Assembly (NCBI GenBank): GCA_020632955.1
Contig: JACKEO010000004.1
Span: 62,001 to 126,000 of the forward strand
Length of the DNA: 64,000 bases
Direction: 5' to 3'
DNA from: Alphaproteobacteria bacterium
GTDB lineage: Bacteria > Myxococcota_A > UBA796 > GCA-2862545
The notes below the pieces were generated by a model. It saw only the letters and a list, made by a program, of their open reading frames with translations, did no database searches and had not been told where the DNA came from. Position numbers and translations under genes: made by a program. Positions 7,533-14,745 of this stretch are shown piece after piece (the first letter of the stretch is position 1; each line of letters starts with the position of its first letter).

Positions 7533-9089
7533 GTGGCCTGCTGGCTGCTCTTCGTCGCCTTCGCCCTCGCCGGCGACCTGGTCCTCGTGCCCGAGGACGC
7601 TGCGCTCCCCGGCGCGGAGGTCCGCGCGGCCGAGGCGCGGGCGGGTGCAGGGCTGCACTCCGTGGCCGCGCCGACGCCGTGGAGAGCACCCGACGCGGAG
7701 GGTGACCTCGTCGCCCTGCAGGACGGCAGCCGCCGCACCGTGTCACGGAGCTGGCTGGCCCTCACCCCCGAGGGCCGCCGGGTGGCCGCGTGGGTGGACC
7801 AGGGCGGCCTGGCCACGCTGTCGGACGAGGACCCCACCGAGGTCACCCTGTGGCGCGCGGGGCGGGAGGCCGATCGCTTCTTCCTCCCGGGCGCACCGTT
7901 CGCACCCCTCGCCGACGCCACCCAGGGCCCCGGGGGCCAGGTCTCGATCTGCAGCAAGTGCGCCGTGGGAAGCACCTGTCGACCCGACGGCACCTGCGCC
8001 TGCCCCGCCGGCTGGGAGGACGTGGGCGGCGTGTGCACCGACGTGGACGAGTGCCCCGACGCCTGCGGTCCCCACGCCCTCTGCGACAACCTCGTCGGGT
8101 CCTTCCGCTGCCGCTGCGCCCCCGGGTTCGCCTGGGAGGGCGGCGCGTGCACCGACGTGGACGAGTGCGCCCTCGGCCTGGACGACTGCGACCCGCTGGC
8201 CGCCTGCGTCGACACCGAGGGGGGCTTCGCCTGCACCTGCCCCGACGGGTACGGCGGCGACGGCACCACCTGCACCGACCTCGACGAGTGCGCGCTCGAG
8301 GACGACGACTGCGATCCCGCCGCCGACTGCACCAACCTCGAGGGCAGCTGGCGCTGCGACTGCCCGGACGGCTGGTCGGGCGACGGCACCACGTGCACAC
8401 CCCCGCCCGACCCCTGCGATCCCTCCCCCTGCGATCCCGGTGAGGTGTGCACCGACGTGGGCGGCGCGGCCTCCTGCGCCTGTCCCCCCGGCTGGGCCGA
8501 CCAGGGCTCGGGCTGCGCCGCGGTCTGCGGCGACGGCCAGGTGGCGCAGGGCGTCGAGGCCTGCGACGACGGCGACCTCGACGACGGCGACGGCTGCGAC
8601 CACGCCTGCACCGTGGAGCCGGGGTGGGTGTGCGGGGTGGGCGGCTGCCGCCTCGACGGCGACGGCGACGGCGTGCCCGACGACGAGGACGGCTGCCCCG
8701 ACGACTTCGATCCCGACCAGGCCGACACCGACGACGACGGGCAGGGCGACGCCTGCCAGGGTGACACCGGCACGATCGACACGGGCGACTCCGGGGACTC
8801 GGGCGACTCTGGGGACTCGGGCGACTCCGGCGCAGGCGACTCCGGCGCACCGGGCGACTCGGGCACGGCCGGTGACTCGGGCGGAGCGGGAGACTCCGGG
8901 AGCAGCGGCGACAGCGGCTCCACGGGCGACTCGGGCACCGACACCGACGTCGGCGGCGGTCCCGACGGTCCCGGCGGCGCCGACGACGACCTCCCCGCCG
9001 ACTGCGGCTGCGCCCAGGGCGCGCCCACGCCCTGGCTCCTCTTCCTCCCGCTGCTGGGGTGGCGACGGCGCCGCGGGACGCAGCGGTAG
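7533..9089 (+). CDS. EGF-repeat surface protein with MYXO-CTERM-like tail
   Basis: A 518-residue cell-surface protein. Order of parts: Sec signal (about 1-13), a unique N-terminal region, a run of EGF-like and calcium-binding EGF modules (about 145-330; repeated TDVDEC and CTCPDGYGGDGTTC), a Myxococcus Cys-rich repeat (EACDDGDLDDGDGCDHAC), a thrombospondin type-3 style stretch (DGDGDGVPDDEDGCPD), a DSG-rich linker of about 60 residues, and a C-terminal CGC motif, hydrophobic helix and Arg cluster (WLLFLPLLGWRRRRG) matching the MYXO-CTERM sorting signal. The mature protein is probably anchored on the outer surface. GTG start three bases after the Hcp-like gene, so the three form one operon; it may anchor or receive the Hcp-like proteins. 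Confidence 0.85.
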   Translation: MACWLLFVAFALAGDLVLVPEDAALPGAEVRAAEARAGAGLHSVAAPTPWRAPDAEGDLVALQDGSRRTVSRSWLALTPEGRRVAAWVDQGGLATLSDEDPTEVTLWRAGREADRFFLPGAPFAPLADATQGPGGQVSICSKCAVGSTCRPDGTCACPAGWEDVGGVCTDVDECPDACGPHALCDNLVGSFRCRCAPGFAWEGGACTDVDECALGLDDCDPLAACVDTEGGFACTCPDGYGGDGTTCTDLDECALEDDDCDPAADCTNLEGSWRCDCPDGWSGDGTTCTPPPDPCDPSPCDPGEVCTDVGGAASCACPPGWADQGSGCAAVCGDGQVAQGVEACDDGDLDDGDGCDHACTVEPGWVCGVGGCRLDGDGDGVPDDEDGCPDDFDPDQADTDDDGQGDACQGDTGTIDTGDSGDSGDSGDSGDSGAGDSGAPGDSGTAGDSGGAGDSGSSGDSGSTGDSGTDTDVGGGPDGPGGADDDLPADCGCAQGAPTPWLLFLPLLGWRRRRGTQR

Positions 9090-9121
9090 GGCTGCCGCCG
9101 GCACCGGCATCGATGCAGCGT

Positions 9122-9137
9122 GCAGGCGTGCGCCTGC
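9122..9137. terminator. GC-rich hairpin downstream of the surface-protein operon
   Basis: A perfect hairpin GCAGGC-GTGC-GCCTGC lies 33 bases after the operon stop codon. It has no T-run, so an intrinsic terminator role is only possible. Confidence 0.3.
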
Positions 9138-9167
9138 GCAGGTAGGCCCCCCTCCCCGGGAGGCCCC

Positions 9168-9638
9168 ATGCCGCGACCCCTGCCCGCCGCCCGCGCCCGC
9201 CTCGGCACAGGGCGCCTCGCCCTCTGGCTGCTCTCGGTCGCCGTGTGCCGCGCGGCACCCTACTTCTCCACCATCCGTCCGCGCTTCACCCGGTTCGACC
9301 CGGGTCACGTGGTGGCGGTGGTGCCGAAGCGGCGCGCGGTCACCAACCACCTCGGCACGGTGCACGCCATCGCCATGTGCAACGCCGCCGAGCTCGTGGG
9401 CGGCACCTGCACCGATCTGCTCGTCCCCGACGAGCTGCGCTGGCTGCCCGTGGGCATGGAGGTGGAGTACCTCAAGCTGGCGAAGACCACGCTCACGGCC
9501 ACCTGCCGCATCGACGACCCGGCCCCCTTCCGCACCGAGGGCGACGTGGAGGTGCCCGTGGACGTGACCGACACGGCCGGGGTGGTGGTCTTCCGGGCGC
9601 GGATCCGGATGCGCGTGAGCCGGGCGAAGCGGAGCTAG
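9168..9638 (+). CDS. DUF4442-type hotdog-fold thioesterase-like protein
   Basis: A 156-residue protein resembling the DUF4442/YiiD C-terminal hotdog family (putative acyl-CoA or acyl-ACP thioesterases). Key segments are RPRFTRFDPGHVVAVVPKRR, then NHLGTVHAIAMCNAAELVGG, matching the family Asn-x-x-G-T-x-H helix start, and VEYLKLAKTTLTATCRID. The ATG at 9168 was chosen for the GGGAGG six bases upstream; an earlier in-frame ATG lacks a ribosome site. The start region is basic and hydrophobic but not a convincing signal peptide. Its last four bases overlap the convergent histidine kinase gene. Confidence 0.7.
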   Translation: MPRPLPAARARLGTGRLALWLLSVAVCRAAPYFSTIRPRFTRFDPGHVVAVVPKRRAVTNHLGTVHAIAMCNAAELVGGTCTDLLVPDELRWLPVGMEVEYLKLAKTTLTATCRIDDPAPFRTEGDVEVPVDVTDTAGVVVFRARIRMRVSRAKRS

Positions 9639-11410
9639 CCGGCGCTCCCCAGGCTCCGCTTCAGCCGCCCCGCCAGCGCCCCCGGCGCCCGCCCCGACAG
9701 CACGTCGCTCAGCAGCTGGCCATCGGGTTGGGCCACCACCACGAGCGGCAGCGGACGCTTCAGGTCGCGCGCCAGGTGGAGGAAGGCCGACACCACCTCG
9801 CGGGGGGTGTCGAGGTCCACCACGACGAGCTCCGGGTCCTCCGAGGCCAGCACGGCGAAGGCCGCGTCGGCGCTGGTGGTGGTGACCCCCCGGGCGCGGG
9901 GGTCGAGCAGGGAGGCCACGTGGTTCCCCGCCGCGTCGTCGCGGGCGAGGATGAGCACGCGCACCTTGCGGGCCCCCCCCGCCACACCGTCGATGGCACG
10001 CACCAGCCGATCGCGGTCGATGGGCTTCGACAACCAGTCCACCACGCCCAGGGCATCCCCGCCCAGCTCGGCACGCGAGGCGTCGGTGACCGCCGACACC
10101 ACCACCACGGGCAGGTCGGCCGTGGCCGCATCCGCACGCAGCTCGTGGAGCAGGTCGGACCCCGAGCCGTCGGGCAGGAGCACGTCGAGCGTGACGGCCG
10201 CGAAGGCACGGGCGGCCAGGGCCTCGCGCGCTGCCGCCAGCGTCGAGGCCACCTCGGCGCCGAAGCCCTCCTGCGCGAGCACCGCCGCGAGCAGCCGCGC
10301 CACGTCGGGATCGTCCTCCACCACCAGCACGTCGCGGCCGGTGCCGGTGCGCGCCACGTCGGACCGCGCCAGCTCGAACCACATCGTGGTGCCCTGGCCG
10401 ATCTCGGTGTCGAAGCCCACCTCGCCACCGTGCTGCTCCACGAGGCTCCGCACGATGGCCAGGCCCAGCCCCGTGCCGGTGGCGTACCGGGTGGAGCTCT
10501 GGTCGGCCTGGGTGAAGCGCTCGAACAGCCGCGCACGGAAGTCCACCGGGATGCCCGGCCCCTGGTCCACCACCTCGAAGCGCACCACGTCGTCGCCTGC
10601 GGTGGCCCGCACCACCACCGCGGCCCCGTCCACCGACACCTTGAGCGCGTTCGAGACGAGGTTGTCGAGCACCTGGTGCAGCCGCTCGGCGTCGCCCAGC
10701 ACGGTGACGCCCTCGGGCGGCGGCTCGCAGCGCAGGGTGACGCCGTAGGCCCCGGCGTAGGAGCGCATCGCCTCGTCCACGCCGGCCAGCAGGCCCGCCA
10801 CGTCCACCTGCGCCAGCTTGAGCTCCAGGCGACCGGCGTCGAGGCGACCGAGGTCGAGGATGTCGTCGATGCGTCGGCCCAGGCGCCGGCAGTTGCGCAG
10901 GGCCACGTCCACCAGCCGCGTGGCCTGGTCGTCGAGCGTGCCCACGCGTCCGCTCGCGAGCATCCCCAGCGCCCCGTGGATGGAGGTGAGCGGCGTGCGC
11001 AGCTCATGGCTCACGGTGGAGATGAACTCGTCCTTCAGCCGGTCCAGCTCACGCTCGCGGGACACGTCCCGCGCCACCGCGAAGAGCTCCGAGGAGTCGG
11101 GGTCGGGCGTGCAGGTCCACGCGATCCAGCAGTAGCCGCCGTCCCGCTTCCGGTAGCGGTTCGTGAAGTGGATGGTGGGCTCGCCGCGCGCCAGCTTGTC
11201 GACCTCGACGAGGGTGGCGGCCACGTCGTCCGGGTGGACGAAGTCGAGGAAGGGGCGGCTGGTGAGCTGCTCGGTGCTCCACCCGAGCACCTGCTCCCAC
11301 CGCGGGTTGATCCACGTGAAGTAGCCCTCGGTGTTGGCCAGGCAGAGCATGTCCTGCGCCATGCGGAAGAAGCGCTCGAGCGTGCGCGCGGACGGGGAGC
11401 GCTGGATCAT
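9635..11410 (-). CDS. Hybrid sensor histidine kinase (PAS-HisKA-HATPase-REC-REC)
   Basis: A 591-residue cytoplasmic hybrid kinase without membrane segments. A PAS domain (about 10-120; GYFTWINPRWEQVLGW, DFVHPDD) leads to HisKA with phospho-acceptor His135 (STVSHELRTPLTSIHG), then the ATPase domain (N box NLVSNALK, G1 VVDQGPGIP, G2 GTGLGLAIV). A complete receiver follows, with Asp409 (TLDVLLPDG) and Lys462 (LSKPID). A second receiver-like domain keeps a candidate Asp532 (VVVDLDT) but its acidic pocket is replaced (LILARDDAAG) and the Lys is not obvious, so it may be degenerate. The start overlaps the stop of the response regulator gene (ATGA), forming a two-gene operon divergent from the Ser/Thr kinase. 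Confidence 0.9.
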   Translation of the reverse strand: MIQRSPSARTLERFFRMAQDMLCLANTEGYFTWINPRWEQVLGWSTEQLTSRPFLDFVHPDDVAATLVEVDKLARGEPTIHFTNRYRKRDGGYCWIAWTCTPDPDSSELFAVARDVSRERELDRLKDEFISTVSHELRTPLTSIHGALGMLASGRVGTLDDQATRLVDVALRNCRRLGRRIDDILDLGRLDAGRLELKLAQVDVAGLLAGVDEAMRSYAGAYGVTLRCEPPPEGVTVLGDAERLHQVLDNLVSNALKVSVDGAAVVVRATAGDDVVRFEVVDQGPGIPVDFRARLFERFTQADQSSTRYATGTGLGLAIVRSLVEQHGGEVGFDTEIGQGTTMWFELARSDVARTGTGRDVLVVEDDPDVARLLAAVLAQEGFGAEVASTLAAAREALAARAFAAVTLDVLLPDGSGSDLLHELRADAATADLPVVVVSAVTDASRAELGGDALGVVDWLSKPIDRDRLVRAIDGVAGGARKVRVLILARDDAAGNHVASLLDPRARGVTTTSADAAFAVLASEDPELVVVDLDTPREVVSAFLHLARDLKRPLPLVVVAQPDGQLLSDVLSGRAPGALAGRLKRSLGSAG

Positions 11411-11799
11411 GCGACGCCCCCGGTCACCAGGCGACGCACCTCGTCGGGCAGGGTCTCGGGCTCGAAGGGCTTCGCCACCACGCCCACGGCACCGGCCGCC
11501 AGGTAGCTCTCCACCTCGGCGGGACGGACCTTCGCGGTCATGAAGACCACGGGGAGCGCGGCGCCGCCTGGCAGCTCCCGGAGGCGGGCGAGGGTCTCGA
11601 GGCCGTCCATGCCGGGCATCATCACGTCGAGCAGCACCACGTCGGGGAGCTGCTCCTGCAGGCGCGCCAGCGCGTCGCGACCGGAGGTGGCCTGCACCAC
11701 CTCCCAGCCGCCGAAGGTCTCGAGCACCAGGGTGCCGATGGTGAGGAGATCGGGATCGTCGTCCACCAGGAGCACGCGCGAGATCGGGTCGGTGGCCAT
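11407..11799 (-). CDS. Single-domain response regulator
   Basis: A 130-residue stand-alone receiver domain: acidic pocket LLVDDDPD, phospho-acceptor Asp58 (VVLLDVMMPGMDG), Thr in VVFMTAK, and the Lys of VVAKPFEPE. It has no output domain, so it probably acts as a phosphorelay intermediate or by protein contact. The ATG at 11799 has a GAGGGG ribosome site; an ATG 27 bases further upstream lacks one. It heads the operon with the hybrid kinase. The Ser/Thr kinase fusion is transcribed divergently from only 48 bases away, which suggests a shared regulatory region and a common pathway. Confidence 0.85.
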   Translation of the reverse strand: MATDPISRVLLVDDDPDLLTIGTLVLETFGGWEVVQATSGRDALARLQEQLPDVVLLDVMMPGMDGLETLARLRELPGGAALPVVFMTAKVRPAEVESYLAAGAVGVVAKPFEPETLPDEVRRLVTGGVA

Positions 11800-11847
11800 G
11801 GCCCCCTCGTCATCGGATAGGGCCATCGTACAGGAGGGCGGGCGCGC

Positions 11848-14160
11848 GTGACGCGAGTGATCCGAGGCCGCTACGAGCTGGGCCCGGTGGTCGGCCAGGG
11901 GGGCATGGCCACGGTGTACCGGGCCCACGACCGCGTCCTCGACGCGGTGCGCGCCGTGAAGATCCTCCGGGGGCCCGCACGCAGCAAGCCCGAGATCCGC
12001 GCACGCTTCGCCCGCGAGGCCCGGGCGATGGCCGCGCTGGAGCACCCGCACGTGGCGCGGGTCTACGACCACGGCGACGACGAGGACGACACCTTCCTCG
12101 TGATGACCTGGGCGGAGGGCGGCACCCTCGACGACCAGCTCGGCGACGGCCGCAGCTTCCCGATCGACCGCGCCGTGGACCTGATGTCCAAGGTGCTCGA
12201 CGGCCTCCAGGCCGCCCACGACGCCGGGATCATCCACCGCGACGTGAAGCCCGCGAACGTGCTGCTCGACGGTGACGGCGAGCCCCTGGTGTCGGACTTC
12301 GGCATCGCCCGGGTGAGCCGCGAGGCCCTGCGCCACACGCGCGACGGCGCCATGCTCGGCAGCATGGCCTACATGGCGCCCGAGCAGCGCCTCGACGCGC
12401 ACGAGGTGGACGTCACCGCCGACGTGTACGCCGCCGCCGCCACCTTCTACGAGCTGGTCACCGGCGCCTCGCCGATGGACCTCTTCGTGTACCCCGAGGA
12501 GGACCCGCGCTGGGCCCGGGTGCCCGCCGCCTTCCGCCCGGTGCTGCTCCGCGCGCTCAGCCACGCGCCCCGCCGTCGCCACCCGTCGGCCCGCGCGCTG
12601 AAGGACGACCTGCAGGCCGCGCTGGCACGCCACCACGCCGCGCCCGAGGACGCGCCGGTCCGACCCCCGCCGGCCTCCCTGGCCGACACGCGGTCGTGGT
12701 ACCGCGAGAGCCTCCGGGAGCGCGCCGTGCAGGTGCGCGACCTGCTCCAGGCGCTCACGGGCGGGGATCTCGCGGCGGGCACGGCCCTGCGGCGGGTGGC
12801 CCACGCCCTGCGCGGATCGGGCGCCACCTTCGGCTTCCCCCGGGTGACCGAGGTGGCCGCCACCGTGGAGGACGCGCCGGAGCCGGCCCTGGCGGGCCGC
12901 GCCACCGAGCTCCTGTACGTGCTGCGGCACGTGGCCGAGGCCGAGACCGCCCACGACGTGGTGGTGGCCACGTCCGACGCCGCCCTGCGCGATCGGGTGC
13001 GGGCCACCCTGGCCCGCCCGGGACGCGCGGTGATCGCCATCGAGCACCGCGACGACGTGGAGCGCCTGCTGGGCGAGGGCGGCGTGGGCGCGGCGGTGCT
13101 CGACCTGCGCGAGCCCGACTTCGCACCCCTGCGCGGCCGTCCCCTCGTGGGCACCACCACCTTGCCCCGCGCGGTGGTGGCGGTGGGGCCGCCCGATGCC
13201 GAGCTGCGCGCCCGGGCGCTCGCCGACGGCGCGTGCGCCTTCCTGCCCCTGCCGCTCGAGCCCGTGGCGCTGGCGTCCACCGTGGAGTCGGCGCTGCATC
13301 GCGACGCCGACGCCGCCACCTTCGACCCCGTCACGCGCCTGCCCGATCGCGCCACCTTCCGCCTCGCCGCCGTACGTGCGCAGCAGCGCACCCGCACCTC
13401 GGAGGCCTGGGTGGTGGGTGCGGTGCGCTGGCCCTCCCTGGAGCGCCTGGCCGCCGGCGAGCCACGCCAGGCCGTGGTCCAGCGGATCGCCACCGCGCTG
13501 GAGGCGGCGCTGCCCACGTCGGTGCTCCTGGCGCGCTGGGACGTGGGCACCTTCACCCTGCTCGCCACGGGCTCCGGGGTCGACGGGCTCGAGGACGCCG
13601 TGCGGGCCGCCCTGCGCGCCGCCGCCGAGGCGGCAGGGGCCGAGCACGCCCGGCATGGCGCGGCCCTGGTCACCGGTGCCGCGCGCCAGCTCGGCGCGGT
13701 GCTCCTCGACGCGCTCGAGGCGGCCGCCGCCCAGGCCGAGGGTCGCGGCGACGGCCTCGTGCTGCAGGCGCGTCCGGCCGAGGCCTCCGCGCGGGTGCTC
13801 GTGGCCGACGACGACCTCGCCGTGGTCGAGATGGTCACCCGGGTCGCGTCCAGCGCCGGGTGGGTCTGCCGCGCCGTGCTCCGCGGCGACGAGGTGCTCC
13901 CCGCGGTGCGCGACTTCCGCCCCGATCTCGTGGTGCTCGACGTCCAGCTCCCCGAGATCGACGGCTTCGAGGTGCTGCGCACCCTCCGTGCGGATCCGGA
14001 CGCCGACGGGGTGCGCGTGCTCATGCTCACCGCCCTCGACCGGGAGGCCCACGTGGTGCTCGGCCTGGAGCTGGGCGCCGACGACTACGTGGTGAAGCCC
14101 TTCGACCCTGCCGTGCTCCGCGCTCGGCTCCGCACCCTGCTGCGCCGGACGCCGCGGTAG
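11848..14160 (+). CDS. Ser/Thr kinase fused to Hpt-like, degenerate GGDEF and receiver domains
   Basis: A 770-residue multidomain signalling protein. Residues 1-255 form a complete eukaryotic-like Ser/Thr kinase: GQGGMATVY glycine loop, Lys38, HRDVKPAN with Asp132, DFG Asp150, MAPEQ. Residues about 290-370 look like a histidine phosphotransfer helix bundle with candidate His319 (AHALRGSGATFGF). A receiver-like but motif-poor region (about 378-475) and a GGDEF-like domain follow (DPVTRLPDRATF at 493; the signature is DVGTF at 565-569, so no cyclase activity is expected). The C-terminus (650-770) is an intact receiver with Asp698 and Lys750. GTG start, AGGAGG ten bases upstream. It plausibly links Ser/Thr phosphorylation to the adjacent two-component pair. 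Confidence 0.85.
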   Translation: MTRVIRGRYELGPVVGQGGMATVYRAHDRVLDAVRAVKILRGPARSKPEIRARFAREARAMAALEHPHVARVYDHGDDEDDTFLVMTWAEGGTLDDQLGDGRSFPIDRAVDLMSKVLDGLQAAHDAGIIHRDVKPANVLLDGDGEPLVSDFGIARVSREALRHTRDGAMLGSMAYMAPEQRLDAHEVDVTADVYAAAATFYELVTGASPMDLFVYPEEDPRWARVPAAFRPVLLRALSHAPRRRHPSARALKDDLQAALARHHAAPEDAPVRPPPASLADTRSWYRESLRERAVQVRDLLQALTGGDLAAGTALRRVAHALRGSGATFGFPRVTEVAATVEDAPEPALAGRATELLYVLRHVAEAETAHDVVVATSDAALRDRVRATLARPGRAVIAIEHRDDVERLLGEGGVGAAVLDLREPDFAPLRGRPLVGTTTLPRAVVAVGPPDAELRARALADGACAFLPLPLEPVALASTVESALHRDADAATFDPVTRLPDRATFRLAAVRAQQRTRTSEAWVVGAVRWPSLERLAAGEPRQAVVQRIATALEAALPTSVLLARWDVGTFTLLATGSGVDGLEDAVRAALRAAAEAAGAEHARHGAALVTGAARQLGAVLLDALEAAAAQAEGRGDGLVLQARPAEASARVLVADDDLAVVEMVTRVASSAGWVCRAVLRGDEVLPAVRDFRPDLVVLDVQLPEIDGFEVLRTLRADPDADGVRVLMLTALDREAHVVLGLELGADDYVVKPFDPAVLRARLRTLLRRTPR

Positions 14161-14179
14161 ACCCGTGCCGGGAGGTCCG

Positions 14180-14683
14180 ATGATCCCCACCCCGCGCCGC
14201 CTGGCCGACGACGACGACCTCGACGCCCTCACCGACCTGCTCCACCGGGCCTACGCCCCCCTCGCCGCCCAGGGGCTGCGCTACTGGGCCACCCACCAGT
14301 CCGTCGACGACACCCGCAGGCGCTGTGCCGAGGGCGAGACCTGGGTGATCGCGGAGGACGGGCGCATCCTGGCCACCGCCACCCTGGCCCCGCCCGACCG
14401 GTCCGGGAACTGCCCCCTCTACGCACGCCCCGACGTGGCGCACGTCCACCAGCTCGCCGTGGACCCCGACCACCAGGGACGCGGGCTGGCCCACCGCCTG
14501 ATGGACCACCTCGAGGACCGCGCGCGCGCGCTCGGCGCGGCGATGATCGCCCTCGACACCTCCGAGCACGCCACCGCGCTCATCGGCACCTACACGCGCC
14601 GGGGCTACCACCAGGTGGGCGAGGCCGACTGGCGGCCGCAGGTGAACTACCGCTCCGTGCTGCTGGGCAAGGCGCTCCGGTGA
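14180..14683 (+). CDS. GNAT family N-acetyltransferase
   Basis: A 167-residue GCN5-related acetyltransferase. The acetyl-CoA-binding motif A is clear at about residues 91-110 (HQLAVDPDHQGRGLAHRLM, with the Q/R-x-x-G-x-G/A loop), followed by the ALDTSEHATALIGTYTRRGY region typical of motif B. The substrate is unknown. The ATG at 14180 follows GGAGG by four bases. It lies directly behind the Ser/Thr kinase fusion on the same strand and may be co-transcribed, but nothing in the protein ties it to signalling. Confidence 0.85.
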   Translation: MIPTPRRLADDDDLDALTDLLHRAYAPLAAQGLRYWATHQSVDDTRRRCAEGETWVIAEDGRILATATLAPPDRSGNCPLYARPDVAHVHQLAVDPDHQGRGLAHRLMDHLEDRARALGAAMIALDTSEHATALIGTYTRRGYHQVGEADWRPQVNYRSVLLGKALR

Positions 14684-14733
14684 CGCAGGCCACGCCCCGC
14701 GATCCCCCCGCGCAAACCGGCCTCCGCTCGCGG

Positions 14734-14739
14734 TAGCGT
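14734..14739 (+). promoter_or_regulatory. Candidate -10 element for a leaderless transcript
   Basis: The hexamer TAGCGT is separated by exactly six bases from the ATG of the lipase-like gene, and no Shine-Dalgarno is present, so transcription would begin at or next to the start codon. No good TTGACA-like -35 is visible. Confidence 0.45.
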
Positions 14740-14745
14740 TCCGGC

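Noticed and set aside
13810..14160. DNA-binding response regulator output after the kinase fusion's receiver
   Set aside because: The chain ends directly after the receiver's last helix; there is no room for an output domain.
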